From: Spirochaetaceae bacterium
GTDB lineage: Bacteria; Spirochaetota; Spirochaetia; Treponematales; Breznakiellaceae
Direction: 5' to 3'
DNA: 16,665 nt
NCBI GenBank assembly: GCA_031284085.1
Contig: JAITAM010000053.1
Location: 1-16,665, forward strand
Below, one piece after another: positions 1-6,029 of this stretch (its first letter is position 1; the number at the start of each line of letters is the position of its first letter). Made by a program: the position numbers and the translations under genes. The notes beneath the pieces are model-generated. The model was not told where the DNA came from and did no database searches. It saw only the letters and a list, made by a program, of their open reading frames with translations.

Positions 1-84
1 TTTATACCAGCTCAGCCCTTGAAGCCATAGACTCACGCACTATTTATACCAGCTCAGCCCTTGAAGCCGCAGGCTCACGCATCG
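1..84. repeat. 42-bp tandem duplication at the leuA 3' end
   Basis: Positions 1-42 and 43-84 are two adjacent near-identical copies. The first 26 bases match exactly, with only a few differences after that. The second copy carries the last codons and stop of leuA (minus strand). The first copy lies just past the stop, in the same frame because 42 is 14 codons, and would encode an almost identical C-terminal tail ending in SRAELV with its own stop. The duplication therefore left a relic of the gene's end downstream of the working stop. Confidence 0.9.
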
Positions 85-1660
85 CGACCAGAGCTTCTCC
101 GGCTTCCTCGCCCTTCACGGCAGGATGAGCCGCACCTTCAAGTTCCGATTCCATTGCATTGATCGCCGCTATGTATGCCTTTATTGACGATTCAACAATG
201 TCAGTCGATAGCCCCCGGCCGTTCCATTGCTGGCCCTGCCATGCTATCTTTATAGTCGTTTCAGCTTGCGCATCCTCTCCTGAGCTAAGCGCTTTAAGAT
301 CATAGAAAACAAGAGCAAGGTCCTTGCCTATAATCCGGTTTACCGCCTTGAAAGCACTGTCTATCGGACCGTCTCCCGTAGAAACGCACTCGCTTAACGC
401 GCCGTTACGATCTCCAAGCCTAATCGTACAGGTGCTGGTAAAGTTTGATCCCGAATTGACTACCCACCGGTCGAGTTTCCACATTTCAGGCGCCCGTATC
501 GCAAGTCCCATAACCAAAGCTTCAATGTCTTTGCCGCTTATTACCTTCTTGAGATCGCTCAGCGCCTTGAATTGCTCAAACGCCTTCTCGATCTGAGCCT
601 CTTCAAGCTTAAACCCCATCTGGCTTAGATAGTCTTCAAAGGCGTGAATACCGGAATGCTTGCCAAGCACCATAGATCTCTGCGGCATTCCCAACTCTTG
701 CGGCGTCATAATCTCATACGTCGCCCTGTTGGCTAAAAGTCCGTGCTGGTGTATCCCGGACTCGTGGGCAAAAATATTGTCCCCCACAATAGCTTTATTG
801 GGCGGCACTCTCATTCCCGTTACCTGCGAGACAAGACGGCTGGTAGGATAGAGGCGCTCGCTTTTAATACCGGTCTTTGCCATGAAAAAATCACGGCGCA
901 CCTGCAAGCCCATGGCGAATTCTTCAAGGGACGCGTTCCCTGCCCGCTCCCCGATGCCGTTCATCGTACATTCCACCTGATCAACGCCGGCCTTCACCGC
1001 AGCAAGACTGTTGGCAACAGCCAAACCAAGATCATTGTGGCAATGCACCGAAAGTTTCACCTTTTCTATTCCACAAGTTCTCTCTTTTATATACTTAATA
1101 AACTCTTCAAACTCATCAGGCATTGCATACCCGACCGTGTCCGGCGCATTAACCACAGTCGCTCCAGCCTTTATAACACCGGAAAAAACTTCAGCTACAA
1201 AATCCCATTCGCTGCGAAAAGAATCCTCTGCGGAAAATTCAACATCGCTGCAAAAACATTTGGCATAGCTGACCGCAGCACAAGCCTGCTCAAGTACTTC
1301 CTCTGGTCTCATCTTGAGCTTATAGAACATATGCAAAGGCGATGTTGCCAGAAACAAGTGAATACGAGGATGCACAGCTCTGTACAAAGCAATGCGGCAC
1401 GCATCAATATCCTCCGCCCTAGCCCGGCATAAGCCCGCCACAGACGCATTCTTCACCATGCCGGCTATCGCTTTAACCGCCTCAAACTCCCCAGCGCTTG
1501 AAGCAGGAAACCCCGCCTCAAGCACATCCACTCCCAATAATTCAAGAGCGCCTGCAACTTCGAGCTTCTCGGATAGATTCATACTGCAGCCGGGAGCTTG
1601 TTCTCCATCGCGCAAGGTTGTATCAAAAACAGCAACCGTTCTTATTTCACTTTCAATCAT
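44..1660 (-). CDS. leuA: 2-isopropylmalate synthase
   Basis: Catalyses the first committed step of leucine synthesis, condensing acetyl-CoA with 2-oxoisovalerate in the cytoplasm. At 538 aa it has the full length of the bacterial enzyme. The catalytic TIM barrel begins with FDTTLRDGEQAPG (residues 12-24; D13 is a metal ligand and R17 binds substrate). It continues with HCHNDLGLA (206-214, the two His metal ligands) and NGIGERAGNASLEE (234-247). The linker subdomain has HESGIHQHG (299-307) and GKHSG (333-337). Residues about 395-515 match the regulatory LeuA dimer domain that binds leucine in the family, so feedback inhibition is likely (inference). The ATG is preceded only by a weak AGG-type ribosome site. 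It lies 56 bp behind the small repeat gene and pyrF on the same strand and may be cotranscribed with them. No leuB, leuC or leuD is nearby. The 3' end is tandemly duplicated just past the stop. Confidence 0.97.
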   Translation of the reverse strand: MIESEIRTVAVFDTTLRDGEQAPGCSMNLSEKLEVAGALELLGVDVLEAGFPASSAGEFEAVKAIAGMVKNASVAGLCRARAEDIDACRIALYRAVHPRIHLFLATSPLHMFYKLKMRPEEVLEQACAAVSYAKCFCSDVEFSAEDSFRSEWDFVAEVFSGVIKAGATVVNAPDTVGYAMPDEFEEFIKYIKERTCGIEKVKLSVHCHNDLGLAVANSLAAVKAGVDQVECTMNGIGERAGNASLEEFAMGLQVRRDFFMAKTGIKSERLYPTSRLVSQVTGMRVPPNKAIVGDNIFAHESGIHQHGLLANRATYEIMTPQELGMPQRSMVLGKHSGIHAFEDYLSQMGFKLEEAQIEKAFEQFKALSDLKKVISGKDIEALVMGLAIRAPEMWKLDRWVVNSGSNFTSTCTIRLGDRNGALSECVSTGDGPIDSAFKAVNRIIGKDLALVFYDLKALSSGEDAQAETTIKIAWQGQQWNGRGLSTDIVESSIKAYIAAINAMESELEGAAHPAVKGEEAGEALVAMREPAASRAELV

Positions 1661-1716
1661 AGCTTAAACCTAACCCTAAAAAACCGTCAAAGTCTAGTCT
1701 GTCTAATCCGCTCTGC

Positions 1717-2007
1717 TCAAGCACCTATGAGACGTCTGGCTTTGAGCGCTTCTTTCAGCATGATGCGGTACCACGGCCTGACCTTCAACGCCTCTTTCAG
1801 CCTCACTCGATACCACGGCCTTGCCTCGAGTATTTCCTCAAGCCTAAACCGATACCACGGCTTTGCCATAAACGCCTTCCTCAGTCTAAGGCGATACGAC
1901 GACCGAGCCTTGAGCAGCTTCTTGAGCCTCATACGATACCACGGCTTATCTCTCAGCGTTTCCTCAAGCCTTGTATGATGCCAAAACTTCGATTTACCTC
2001 TTTGCAT
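1717..2007 (-). CDS. Small basic protein of six 14-residue repeats
   Basis: I do not recognise a family. The 96-aa product is almost entirely six consecutive 14-residue repeats (residues 7-90), with a consensus close to RPWYRxRLKEALKA. The third repeat has SSY in place of PWY. Arg and Lys dominate, so the protein is strongly basic. Each unit has an aromatic/proline turn followed by an amphipathic stretch, which suggests an array of short helices (inference). Translation is supported by a good Shine-Dalgarno site, AAGGAAG at 2014-2020, six bases from the ATG. The start overlaps the end of pyrF by 14 bp, suggesting translational coupling. No signal peptide or membrane segment is visible. The amino acids are better conserved between units than the DNA, which favours a real protein over a neutral satellite. 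The alternative is an expanded non-coding 42-bp repeat that happens to be open. Confidence 0.6.
   Translation of the reverse strand: MQRGKSKFWHHTRLEETLRDKPWYRMRLKKLLKARSSYRLRLRKAFMAKPWYRFRLEEILEARPWYRVRLKEALKVRPWYRIMLKEALKARRLIGA
1738..1989 (-). repeat. Six tandem 42-bp repeats
   Basis: Six 42-bp units with no spacer underlie the 14-residue protein repeats. On the plus strand the best conserved parts are CTCAAGCCT-like and CGATACCACGGC segments. The units differ at many positions, so the array is old rather than a recent expansion. The total of 252 bp equals that of the 21-bp array at 3236-3487, although the sequences are unrelated. Confidence 0.9.
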
Positions 2008-2929
2008 GAATTTCTTCCTTTGATAGCAAAACTTCTACAGCATCCCGTATGTCGTCCCTCATCGTAACAACAAACGAACGCACCTCTTCCATCGCTCCTA
2101 AAAGCGCCTCTCTTTTACCCATTCCTTCTATTCTCTCATTTTTTTTCCATGCCTTCAAGACCGCTCTTGACGCGTTAACCACCCCGCCGTTTCCGCGGCC
2201 GTCCAAAAGCAGCGCCGCTTCTTTGCCGCCGCCCCCTTGAACGCCGTAACCGGGGATCAAAAAAAACAAGTCTTTGTACCGTTTGCGTATAGCCGCCGCC
2301 TCTTCGCTTTCGGTGCATCCAACAACCGCACCGAACAGAGCATAGCCGCACTCACCGCGGCAGGAGGAGGCAAGGGCGCGCAGTTTATCCCCTACAGCCT
2401 CGTAAACGCTCCCCCCAGCCAAAAGCTTCTGACATTGAAAATCCTGCCTGCCTGCGTTAGAGGTGCGCATCAAGACAAAAGCGCCTTTCCCGCTTTCCTG
2501 CGCGGCCGAAACCCACGGTGCAAGTGAATCCATGCCCATATATGCGGATAACGTTACAAAGTCGGCCTCAAAATCTCCTGAATAGTGAGCCTTAGCGTAA
2601 CGCGCAGCAGTATCGGCAATATCTCCACGCTTTACATCGGCTATAATGAGCAGTTTCTTGAACCTAATGTACGAGAGTGTTTTGGCGTAAAGCTCTAAGC
2701 CTTTAAGTCCGAGCGCCTCGTAATAGGCAATCTGTACTTTATAGCACGCTGTAATATCCTCTGTAGCATCGACGACCGCGCAGTTATAGTTCAGGATGGC
2801 CTGCATGGGGTCATAAGCGGCTGCTATAAGGGGATGCGGCAAATATTCGAGTGCTGTATCCAAGCCGACGCATACATTTCCGTATTTTTCTACTTTATGA
2901 TAAAGGGTATCGAGAGCTGTCATAAGCAT
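1994..2929 (-). CDS. pyrF: Orotidine 5'-phosphate decarboxylase, type 2
   Basis: Decarboxylates OMP to UMP, the last step of de novo pyrimidine synthesis. The 311-aa length and motifs fit the longer type 2 subfamily. VGLDTALEYLP (21-31) holds the first substrate-binding Asp, K64 lies in CYKVQIAYYE, and the catalytic cluster ADVKRGDI (97-104) supplies D98, K100 and D103. PGYGVQGGGG (226-235) and NASRAVL (252-258) form the phosphate-binding region. Two starts are possible, ATG at 2927-2929 or ATG at 2921-2923 two codons later; neither has a clear Shine-Dalgarno site. A minus-strand promoter lies just upstream (2952-2982). The gene overlaps the following repeat-protein gene by 14 bp, and leuA comes after that. 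No other pyr genes are present. Confidence 0.95.
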   Translation of the reverse strand: MLMTALDTLYHKVEKYGNVCVGLDTALEYLPHPLIAAAYDPMQAILNYNCAVVDATEDITACYKVQIAYYEALGLKGLELYAKTLSYIRFKKLLIIADVKRGDIADTAARYAKAHYSGDFEADFVTLSAYMGMDSLAPWVSAAQESGKGAFVLMRTSNAGRQDFQCQKLLAGGSVYEAVGDKLRALASSCRGECGYALFGAVVGCTESEEAAAIRKRYKDLFFLIPGYGVQGGGGKEAALLLDGRGNGGVVNASRAVLKAWKKNERIEGMGKREALLGAMEEVRSFVVTMRDDIRDAVEVLLSKEEIHAKR

Positions 2930-2951
2930 TGTTATAGTAACATATATTGAG

Positions 2952-2982
2952 ATAGTATGCCAGTAATTTTTTTTTATTGCAA
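2952..2982 (-). promoter_or_regulatory. Candidate sigma-70 promoter for pyrF
   Basis: Read on the minus strand, a TTGCAA -35 element (2977-2982) and a CATACT -10 element (2954-2959) are 17 bp apart. The spacer carries a nine-A tract. Transcription would start about 20 bases before the pyrF ATG. Confidence 0.5.
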
Positions 2983-3028
2983 GGGTAAATTTTTGATAAT
3001 TTTTTATAAAAAAACCGAGTATAAGGGA

Positions 3029-3058
3029 TTGACATACTTTTGGGGTATTACCTATAGT
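3029..3058 (+). promoter_or_regulatory. Strong sigma-70-like promoter, divergent from pyrF
   Basis: A perfect TTGACA (3029-3034) and TATAGT (3053-3058) are separated by 18 bp. This is the best promoter match in the window. No coding gene follows for about 600 bp. The start point would be near 3064-3065, at the beginning of the candidate small RNA. Confidence 0.7.
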
Positions 3059-3063
3059 ATAGA

Positions 3064-3191
3064 GGCTCCTCCTCGTAGTTAACGGTATTTCCGAAGGGTT
3101 GGGTAGCAGTAAGAAACGACTGAAAAATATCCTTAAAGAATCGCATAGCTGTCATTACAGGGAGTAAACGGTACGAGGGGGAGTTTTTTTT
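3064..3191 (+). ncRNA. Candidate structured small RNA with closing stem and U-tract
   Basis: The segment starts at the expected transcription start of a strong promoter and ends with eight T (3184-3191). The two ends pair: 3066-3077 (CTCCTCCTCGTA) with 3172-3183 (TACGAGGGGGAG), 12 bp with a single G-U wobble. Inside the closing stem, smaller hairpins are possible: CGG/CCG at 3083-3085 and 3091-3093; GGGTA/TATCC plus CAGT/ACTG between 3101 and 3132; CTGT/ACAG at 3149-3152 and 3157-3160. No open frame or ribosome site runs through it. The architecture resembles housekeeping RNAs with a terminal closing stem (6S-like, SRP-like) or a multi-branched riboswitch. I do not see the SRP tip motif, a tRNA-like end, or any riboswitch core I can name. 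It could also be an attenuator for something downstream. Confidence 0.5.
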
Positions 3192-3235
3192 GAATAGGGA
3201 GCCTTTTTGGAGGCGGCTTAGGGGCCGTTTTAGGT

Positions 3236-3487
3236 GGCGGGAGGCTTAAAAGATAGGGCGGGAGGCTTAAAAGACATGGCGGGAGGCTTGGAAGACATGG
3301 CGGGAGAGTCAGAAGACATGGCGGGAGAGTCAAAAGACATGGCGGGAGGCTTGGAAGACATGGCGGGAGAGTCAAAAGACATGGCGGGAGAGTCAGAAGA
3401 CATGGCGGGAGGCTTAGAAAACATGGCAAGAGGCTTGGAAAACATGGCGGGAGAGTCAGAAAACATGGCGGGAGAGTCTCCCGCCAT
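3236..3487 (+). repeat. 21-bp minisatellite, 12 units of two types
   Basis: Twelve contiguous 21-bp units begin GGCGGGA. Units come in two versions: type A continues GGCTTGGAAGACAT and type B continues GAGTCAGAAGACAT, each with small A/G changes. The order is A A A B B A B B A A B B, the last B being cut into by a palindrome. Unit 10 has GGCAAGA at its start. Because 21 is divisible by 3, several frames stay open on both strands, so the long open frames here are not evidence of coding. The G content is concentrated on the plus strand. Between the small RNA and this array (3192-3235) I see only G-rich sequence resembling degenerate units. Further partial units follow to about 3530. Confidence 0.95.
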
Positions 3488-3492
3488 GTTTT
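3460..3492. terminator. 33-bp palindrome closing the minisatellite, possible bidirectional terminator
   Basis: AAAACATGGCGGGAGA (3460-3475) is followed by one G and then its exact reverse complement (3477-3492). The left arm is the end of unit 11 and the start of unit 12; the right arm is the same sequence inverted. As RNA it forms a 15-bp GC-rich stem flanked by A4 and T4, so it could terminate transcription in either direction, although the U run is short. A terminator is an inference; the palindrome itself is certain. Confidence 0.6.
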
Positions 3493-3513
3493 GAGAGTTA
3501 AAAAACATGGCGG

Positions 3514-3541
3514 GAGGCGCAGGCGGGAGGGTCTGCGCCTC
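3514..3541. other. Inverted repeat, 9-bp stem
   Basis: GAGGCGCAG (3514-3522) and CTGCGCCTC (3533-3541) are perfect inverted copies around a 10-base loop built from a minisatellite fragment. No T run follows. It is followed at once by a second 9-bp inverted repeat, GTGCGGCTT (3542-3550) with AAGCCGCAC (3565-3573), which overlaps the -35 region of the next promoter. Confidence 0.6.
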
Positions 3542-3559
3542 GTGCGGCTTTGCGGGGAC

Positions 3560-3590
3560 TTTACAAGCCGCACAAATTATTATATATAAT
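3560..3590 (+). promoter_or_regulatory. Promoter for the 3657 gene
   Basis: TTTACA (3560-3565) serves as -35, with TATATA/TATAAT (3583-3590) as -10 at 17-19 bp spacing. The right arm of the GTGCGGCTT...AAGCCGCAC inverted repeat (3542-3573) covers the -35 element and could act as an operator (inference). The predicted start near 3597 is directly before the leader hairpin. Confidence 0.55.
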
Positions 3591-3597
3591 AAAGCGT

Positions 3598-3628
3598 CTA
3601 TACGGTATCGCAGAGCCGATACCGATAG
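3598..3628 (+). promoter_or_regulatory. 5' leader hairpin upstream of the 3657 gene
   Basis: CTAT-A-CGGTATCG (3598-3610) pairs with CGATACCG-ATAG (3617-3628): 12 base pairs with one bulged A and a six-base loop CAGAGC. It would sit at the extreme 5' end of the transcript, where such stems commonly stabilise mRNA. It could instead be a protein-binding operator. It leaves the Shine-Dalgarno site (AGGAAG, 3646-3651) free. Confidence 0.55.
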
Positions 3629-3656
3629 TGCTTTATCTTAAAAAAAGGAAGTATGT

Positions 3657-4313
3657 ATGGCTGATTATGTTCCATCAAAAGATGCCGATTTTTCAGAGTG
3701 GGTTAAGCTGCTTTTATTGTACGTGCAGGCTCATTTGACTGCATTTAATATCTCATCCGAAGCTTTGCAGCCCGTGCTTGCGCTGCAAATTGCATTTGAC
3801 GCGGCTTATGCAAAAACACTCGATCCCAACAAAGGCTCGGTTGATGTCGCTGAGAAAAACCGCACACGCCAAGACTTGACACGGGTTCTGCGCGCCTTTA
3901 TCAAAGGATTCCTCTTGTACAACCCTTTGGTAAGCAGCAACGACCGCGATAAAATGAAGATACCCACCCATGCAACCACCCATTCCCCAGTCCCCAAACC
4001 CTCGACATTCCCTGAGTACAGCCTAGACAGCTCAGTACCTAACAGGCTCGCACTGCACTTTTGGGACTCCGCCACTAAGCGCAGAGGAAAACCAAGAGGC
4101 GTTCACGGAGCCGAAATACGCTGGGAAATAAAAGAAGAGCCGCCCATCAAAGCGGAAGACTTGTTCAACTCAGATTTTGCAACAAAAACCCCCTGCATCT
4201 TTGATTTCACAGGCGATAAGCGGGGAAAAACGGTCTATTTCTGCGCACGTTGGGAAAACCCTACAGGTTCTAAAGGGCCGTGGGGAACTATCGCCAACGC
4301 CATCATCCCTTAA
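3657..4313 (+). CDS. Conserved-type hypothetical protein with fibronectin-III-like C-terminus
   Basis: A 218-aa protein of unknown function. The N-terminal half (about 1-95) opens with VPSKDADFSEWV and is predicted helical. A Pro-rich linker (about 102-120, TTHSPVPKPSTFPE) leads to a beta-rich C-terminal domain (about 122-218) with features of a fibronectin type III fold: LALHFWD, GAEIRWEIKEEPP, GKTVYFCARWENPTGSKGPWG and a final IP. From memory, this layout resembles a group of uncharacterised bacterial proteins of about 200 aa found in Bacteroidetes, Planctomycetes and treponemes; I cannot confirm that here. There is no signal peptide. The ATG at 3657 has AGGAAG five bases upstream; an overlapping ATG at 3653 is out of frame. 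The gene has its own promoter and leader hairpin, and lies 90 bp before the transporter gene. Confidence 0.8.
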   Translation: MADYVPSKDADFSEWVKLLLLYVQAHLTAFNISSEALQPVLALQIAFDAAYAKTLDPNKGSVDVAEKNRTRQDLTRVLRAFIKGFLLYNPLVSSNDRDKMKIPTHATTHSPVPKPSTFPEYSLDSSVPNRLALHFWDSATKRRGKPRGVHGAEIRWEIKEEPPIKAEDLFNSDFATKTPCIFDFTGDKRGKTVYFCARWENPTGSKGPWGTIANAIIP

Positions 4314-4403
4314 AACCCTTCACCGTAAGAAGCGCTGCAGTACGGCCGCACAAAAAGCCCTTCTGCCAAAGCGCAAAAGCCTCCAATAAGGTCAATCAAC
4401 ACT

Positions 4404-5660
4404 ATGGAAAAAGAAAATGTCAGTTTCAGAAACTATCTAGGCATAACATTCTTAATCGGCTTCGGCTTCTTAACTATGGGGCTTATGGACCCCCTCTACG
4501 ACACCTATATTCCCATATTTCTAAAGCGCTACATACAATCTAATGCGGCGGTGGGCGGCATTATGACGGTGGACAATGTCCTGCAGTTGCTGCTCATTCC
4601 GATCATTTCTATATGGTCTGACCGCACCAGAACAAAAATAGGGCGGCGTATGCCGTTCATCATCGTCATGCTGCCAATATCCGCGGTTATTTTTATTTTC
4701 ATACCGAGCGTTGCACGAATATCCCTCTTGGCCCTCATAAGCATTATATTTGTCTTCAATATATTCAAAACATCCGTGCGCGGCCCCGTTGTCGCGCTCA
4801 TGCCCGACACAGTTCCGCCCTCTTTCCGTTCAGAGGCAAACGGAGTAATCAATATGATGGGCGGCATAGGCTTAATCATCAGCACCCTAGCCCTAGCCCG
4901 GCTCATGGACGAGGAGGAGCGCCTGCCGTTTTTTGTCGCGGGGCTTTGCATCATCATAGCGGTAACCGTTCTCTTTATCTTTGTTAAAGAGCGGGTTCCG
5001 AGCGGCAAAAAAGAAGAGAAGACAGCCGTCCTCAAGGCCGTGAAGCAAGCCTTCTCGACCGGCGGTTCAAGCGTCCCCCGCATTCTTATCTCGTTATTTT
5101 TCTGGTTTATGGCCTACGAAGGCGTGAAGCCTTTCTTGGGCTTATACTTGACTGAGTCCCTCGGCGTATCGGAGGGCAGCGCAGCCTTAGCGCAGGGGGT
5201 AGCCGGCATCTCAAGCGTTATCATGGCCGTCCCGGCAGGCTACCTAGCTCACAGATTCGGGCGCAGAAACTATATATGTATGAACCTTATCATGCTGGCC
5301 GCCATTCTCTTTCTTATACCGCTTGGGGGACTCGTGGTGAACATGGCGGGCATCCCTTCATCGGCCGCCCTTGTCTTGTTTTTAATATTGATGTTTCTTT
5401 ACGGCGCCGTATGGATGGGAGTGGTCGTTAATTCGTTTCCTATGCTTTGGCAAATGGCCTCGTTCGGGACCATAGGCGTTTACACTGGCTTGTACTACAC
5501 CTTTAGTCAAGGTGCGGCTATTTTAGCCCCGCCGATTACTGGTGCAATTATAGACTTTTTTGATTACAAGGGCATTTTTATTTTCGGTGGTCTTTGTATG
5601 GTTGCTGCTCTATTCACGATGCGGAAGGTAAGAGCCGGAGAAGTAACTCGTAGCGCCTAG
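4404..5660 (+). CDS. MFS transporter, GPH/sugar-cation symporter-like
   Basis: A 418-aa integral membrane protein with about 12 hydrophobic segments, acting in the inner membrane. The signature between helices 2 and 3, SDRTRTKIGRRMPFI (72-86), is typical of the glycoside-pentoside-hexuronide and sucrose-transporter-like branch of the major facilitator superfamily. MPDTVPPSFRSEANGVINMM, in the helix 4-5 region, is a second hallmark of this branch. A charged loop (about residues 200-225, KERVPSGKKEEK) separates the two halves. A sugar or glycoside taken up with a cation is the usual substrate of the family; the actual substrate cannot be read from sequence. The ribosome site is weak (AAGG about 12 bases from the ATG). 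It follows the 3657 gene by 90 bp without a clear terminator and may be cotranscribed with it. Confidence 0.88.
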   Translation: MEKENVSFRNYLGITFLIGFGFLTMGLMDPLYDTYIPIFLKRYIQSNAAVGGIMTVDNVLQLLLIPIISIWSDRTRTKIGRRMPFIIVMLPISAVIFIFIPSVARISLLALISIIFVFNIFKTSVRGPVVALMPDTVPPSFRSEANGVINMMGGIGLIISTLALARLMDEEERLPFFVAGLCIIIAVTVLFIFVKERVPSGKKEEKTAVLKAVKQAFSTGGSSVPRILISLFFWFMAYEGVKPFLGLYLTESLGVSEGSAALAQGVAGISSVIMAVPAGYLAHRFGRRNYICMNLIMLAAILFLIPLGGLVVNMAGIPSSAALVLFLILMFLYGAVWMGVVVNSFPMLWQMASFGTIGVYTGLYYTFSQGAAILAPPITGAIIDFFDYKGIFIFGGLCMVAALFTMRKVRAGEVTRSA

Positions 5661-5675
5661 CTCTTCTCTCAGGGT

Positions 5676-5990
5676 AGCGCTCTTGTAGCTGCGAAGTACA
5701 GATAAACGGCAGTCTTTCCAGCGGCGTTAGGTACAAAGCATAGCTAGCTGTCCATGAGAAGCGCTGTTGTAGCTGTGAAGTGCAGATAAACGGCAGTCTT
5801 TCCGGCAGCGGCAGGCATAAAGCATAGTTAGCTGTCCATGAGAAGCGCTGTTAGAGCTGGAAAGTGCAGATAAACGGCAGTCTTTCCAGCGGCGCTAGGC
5901 ACAAAGTATAGTTAGCTGTCCATGAAGAGCAGATCGGCGGCGATATTTCCGGCAGTGGCAGGCACAAAGCATAGTCAGCTGTCCATGAGA
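5676..5990 (+). repeat. 84-bp tandem repeats in front of lysC
   Basis: Three full 84-bp units (5676-5759, 5760-5843, 5844-5927) are followed by a shortened 63-bp unit (5928-5990) missing exactly 21 bp. A further start of a unit (AGCGCCGTGCAG) merges into the lysC leader. Conserved blocks are GCAGATAAACGGCAGTCTTT, a CCGGCAGCGGCAGG-like stretch, and TTAGCTGTCCATGAGAAGCG. Both strands are interrupted by stops, so it is not coding. The array fills nearly all of the 369 bp between the transporter and lysC. No lysine riboswitch is recognisable. Its position makes a regulatory role possible but unproven. Confidence 0.92.
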
Positions 5991-6029
5991 AGCGCCGTGC
6001 AGTATGTATATAAAGATGGAGGAAACACC

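Noticed and set aside
743..1432. 229-codon open frame antisense to leuA
   Set aside because: It lies entirely opposite a clearly conserved enzyme, has no ribosome site, and its product matches no family.
3064..3191. Bacterial SRP (4.5S) RNA or tmRNA
   Set aside because: The GGTCAGG...GGAAGCAGCC tip of SRP RNA and the tRNA-like end of tmRNA are absent.
3236..3487. CRISPR array
   Set aside because: Units are contiguous with no unique spacers, and no cas genes are present.
3133..3573. Long open frames on both strands through the minisatellite (Pro/Leu/Cys-rich and MAGGLED-type repeats)
   Set aside because: A 21-bp period keeps frames open automatically. There is no ribosome site or non-repeat domain, and three frames are open at once.
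5922..6029. Upstream extension of lysC
   Set aside because: The extra residues are encoded by repeat DNA, and the good GGAGG site supports the ATG at 6030.
5661..6029. Lysine riboswitch upstream of lysC
   Set aside because: The region is tandem repeat, and I see no lysine-riboswitch core or terminator.
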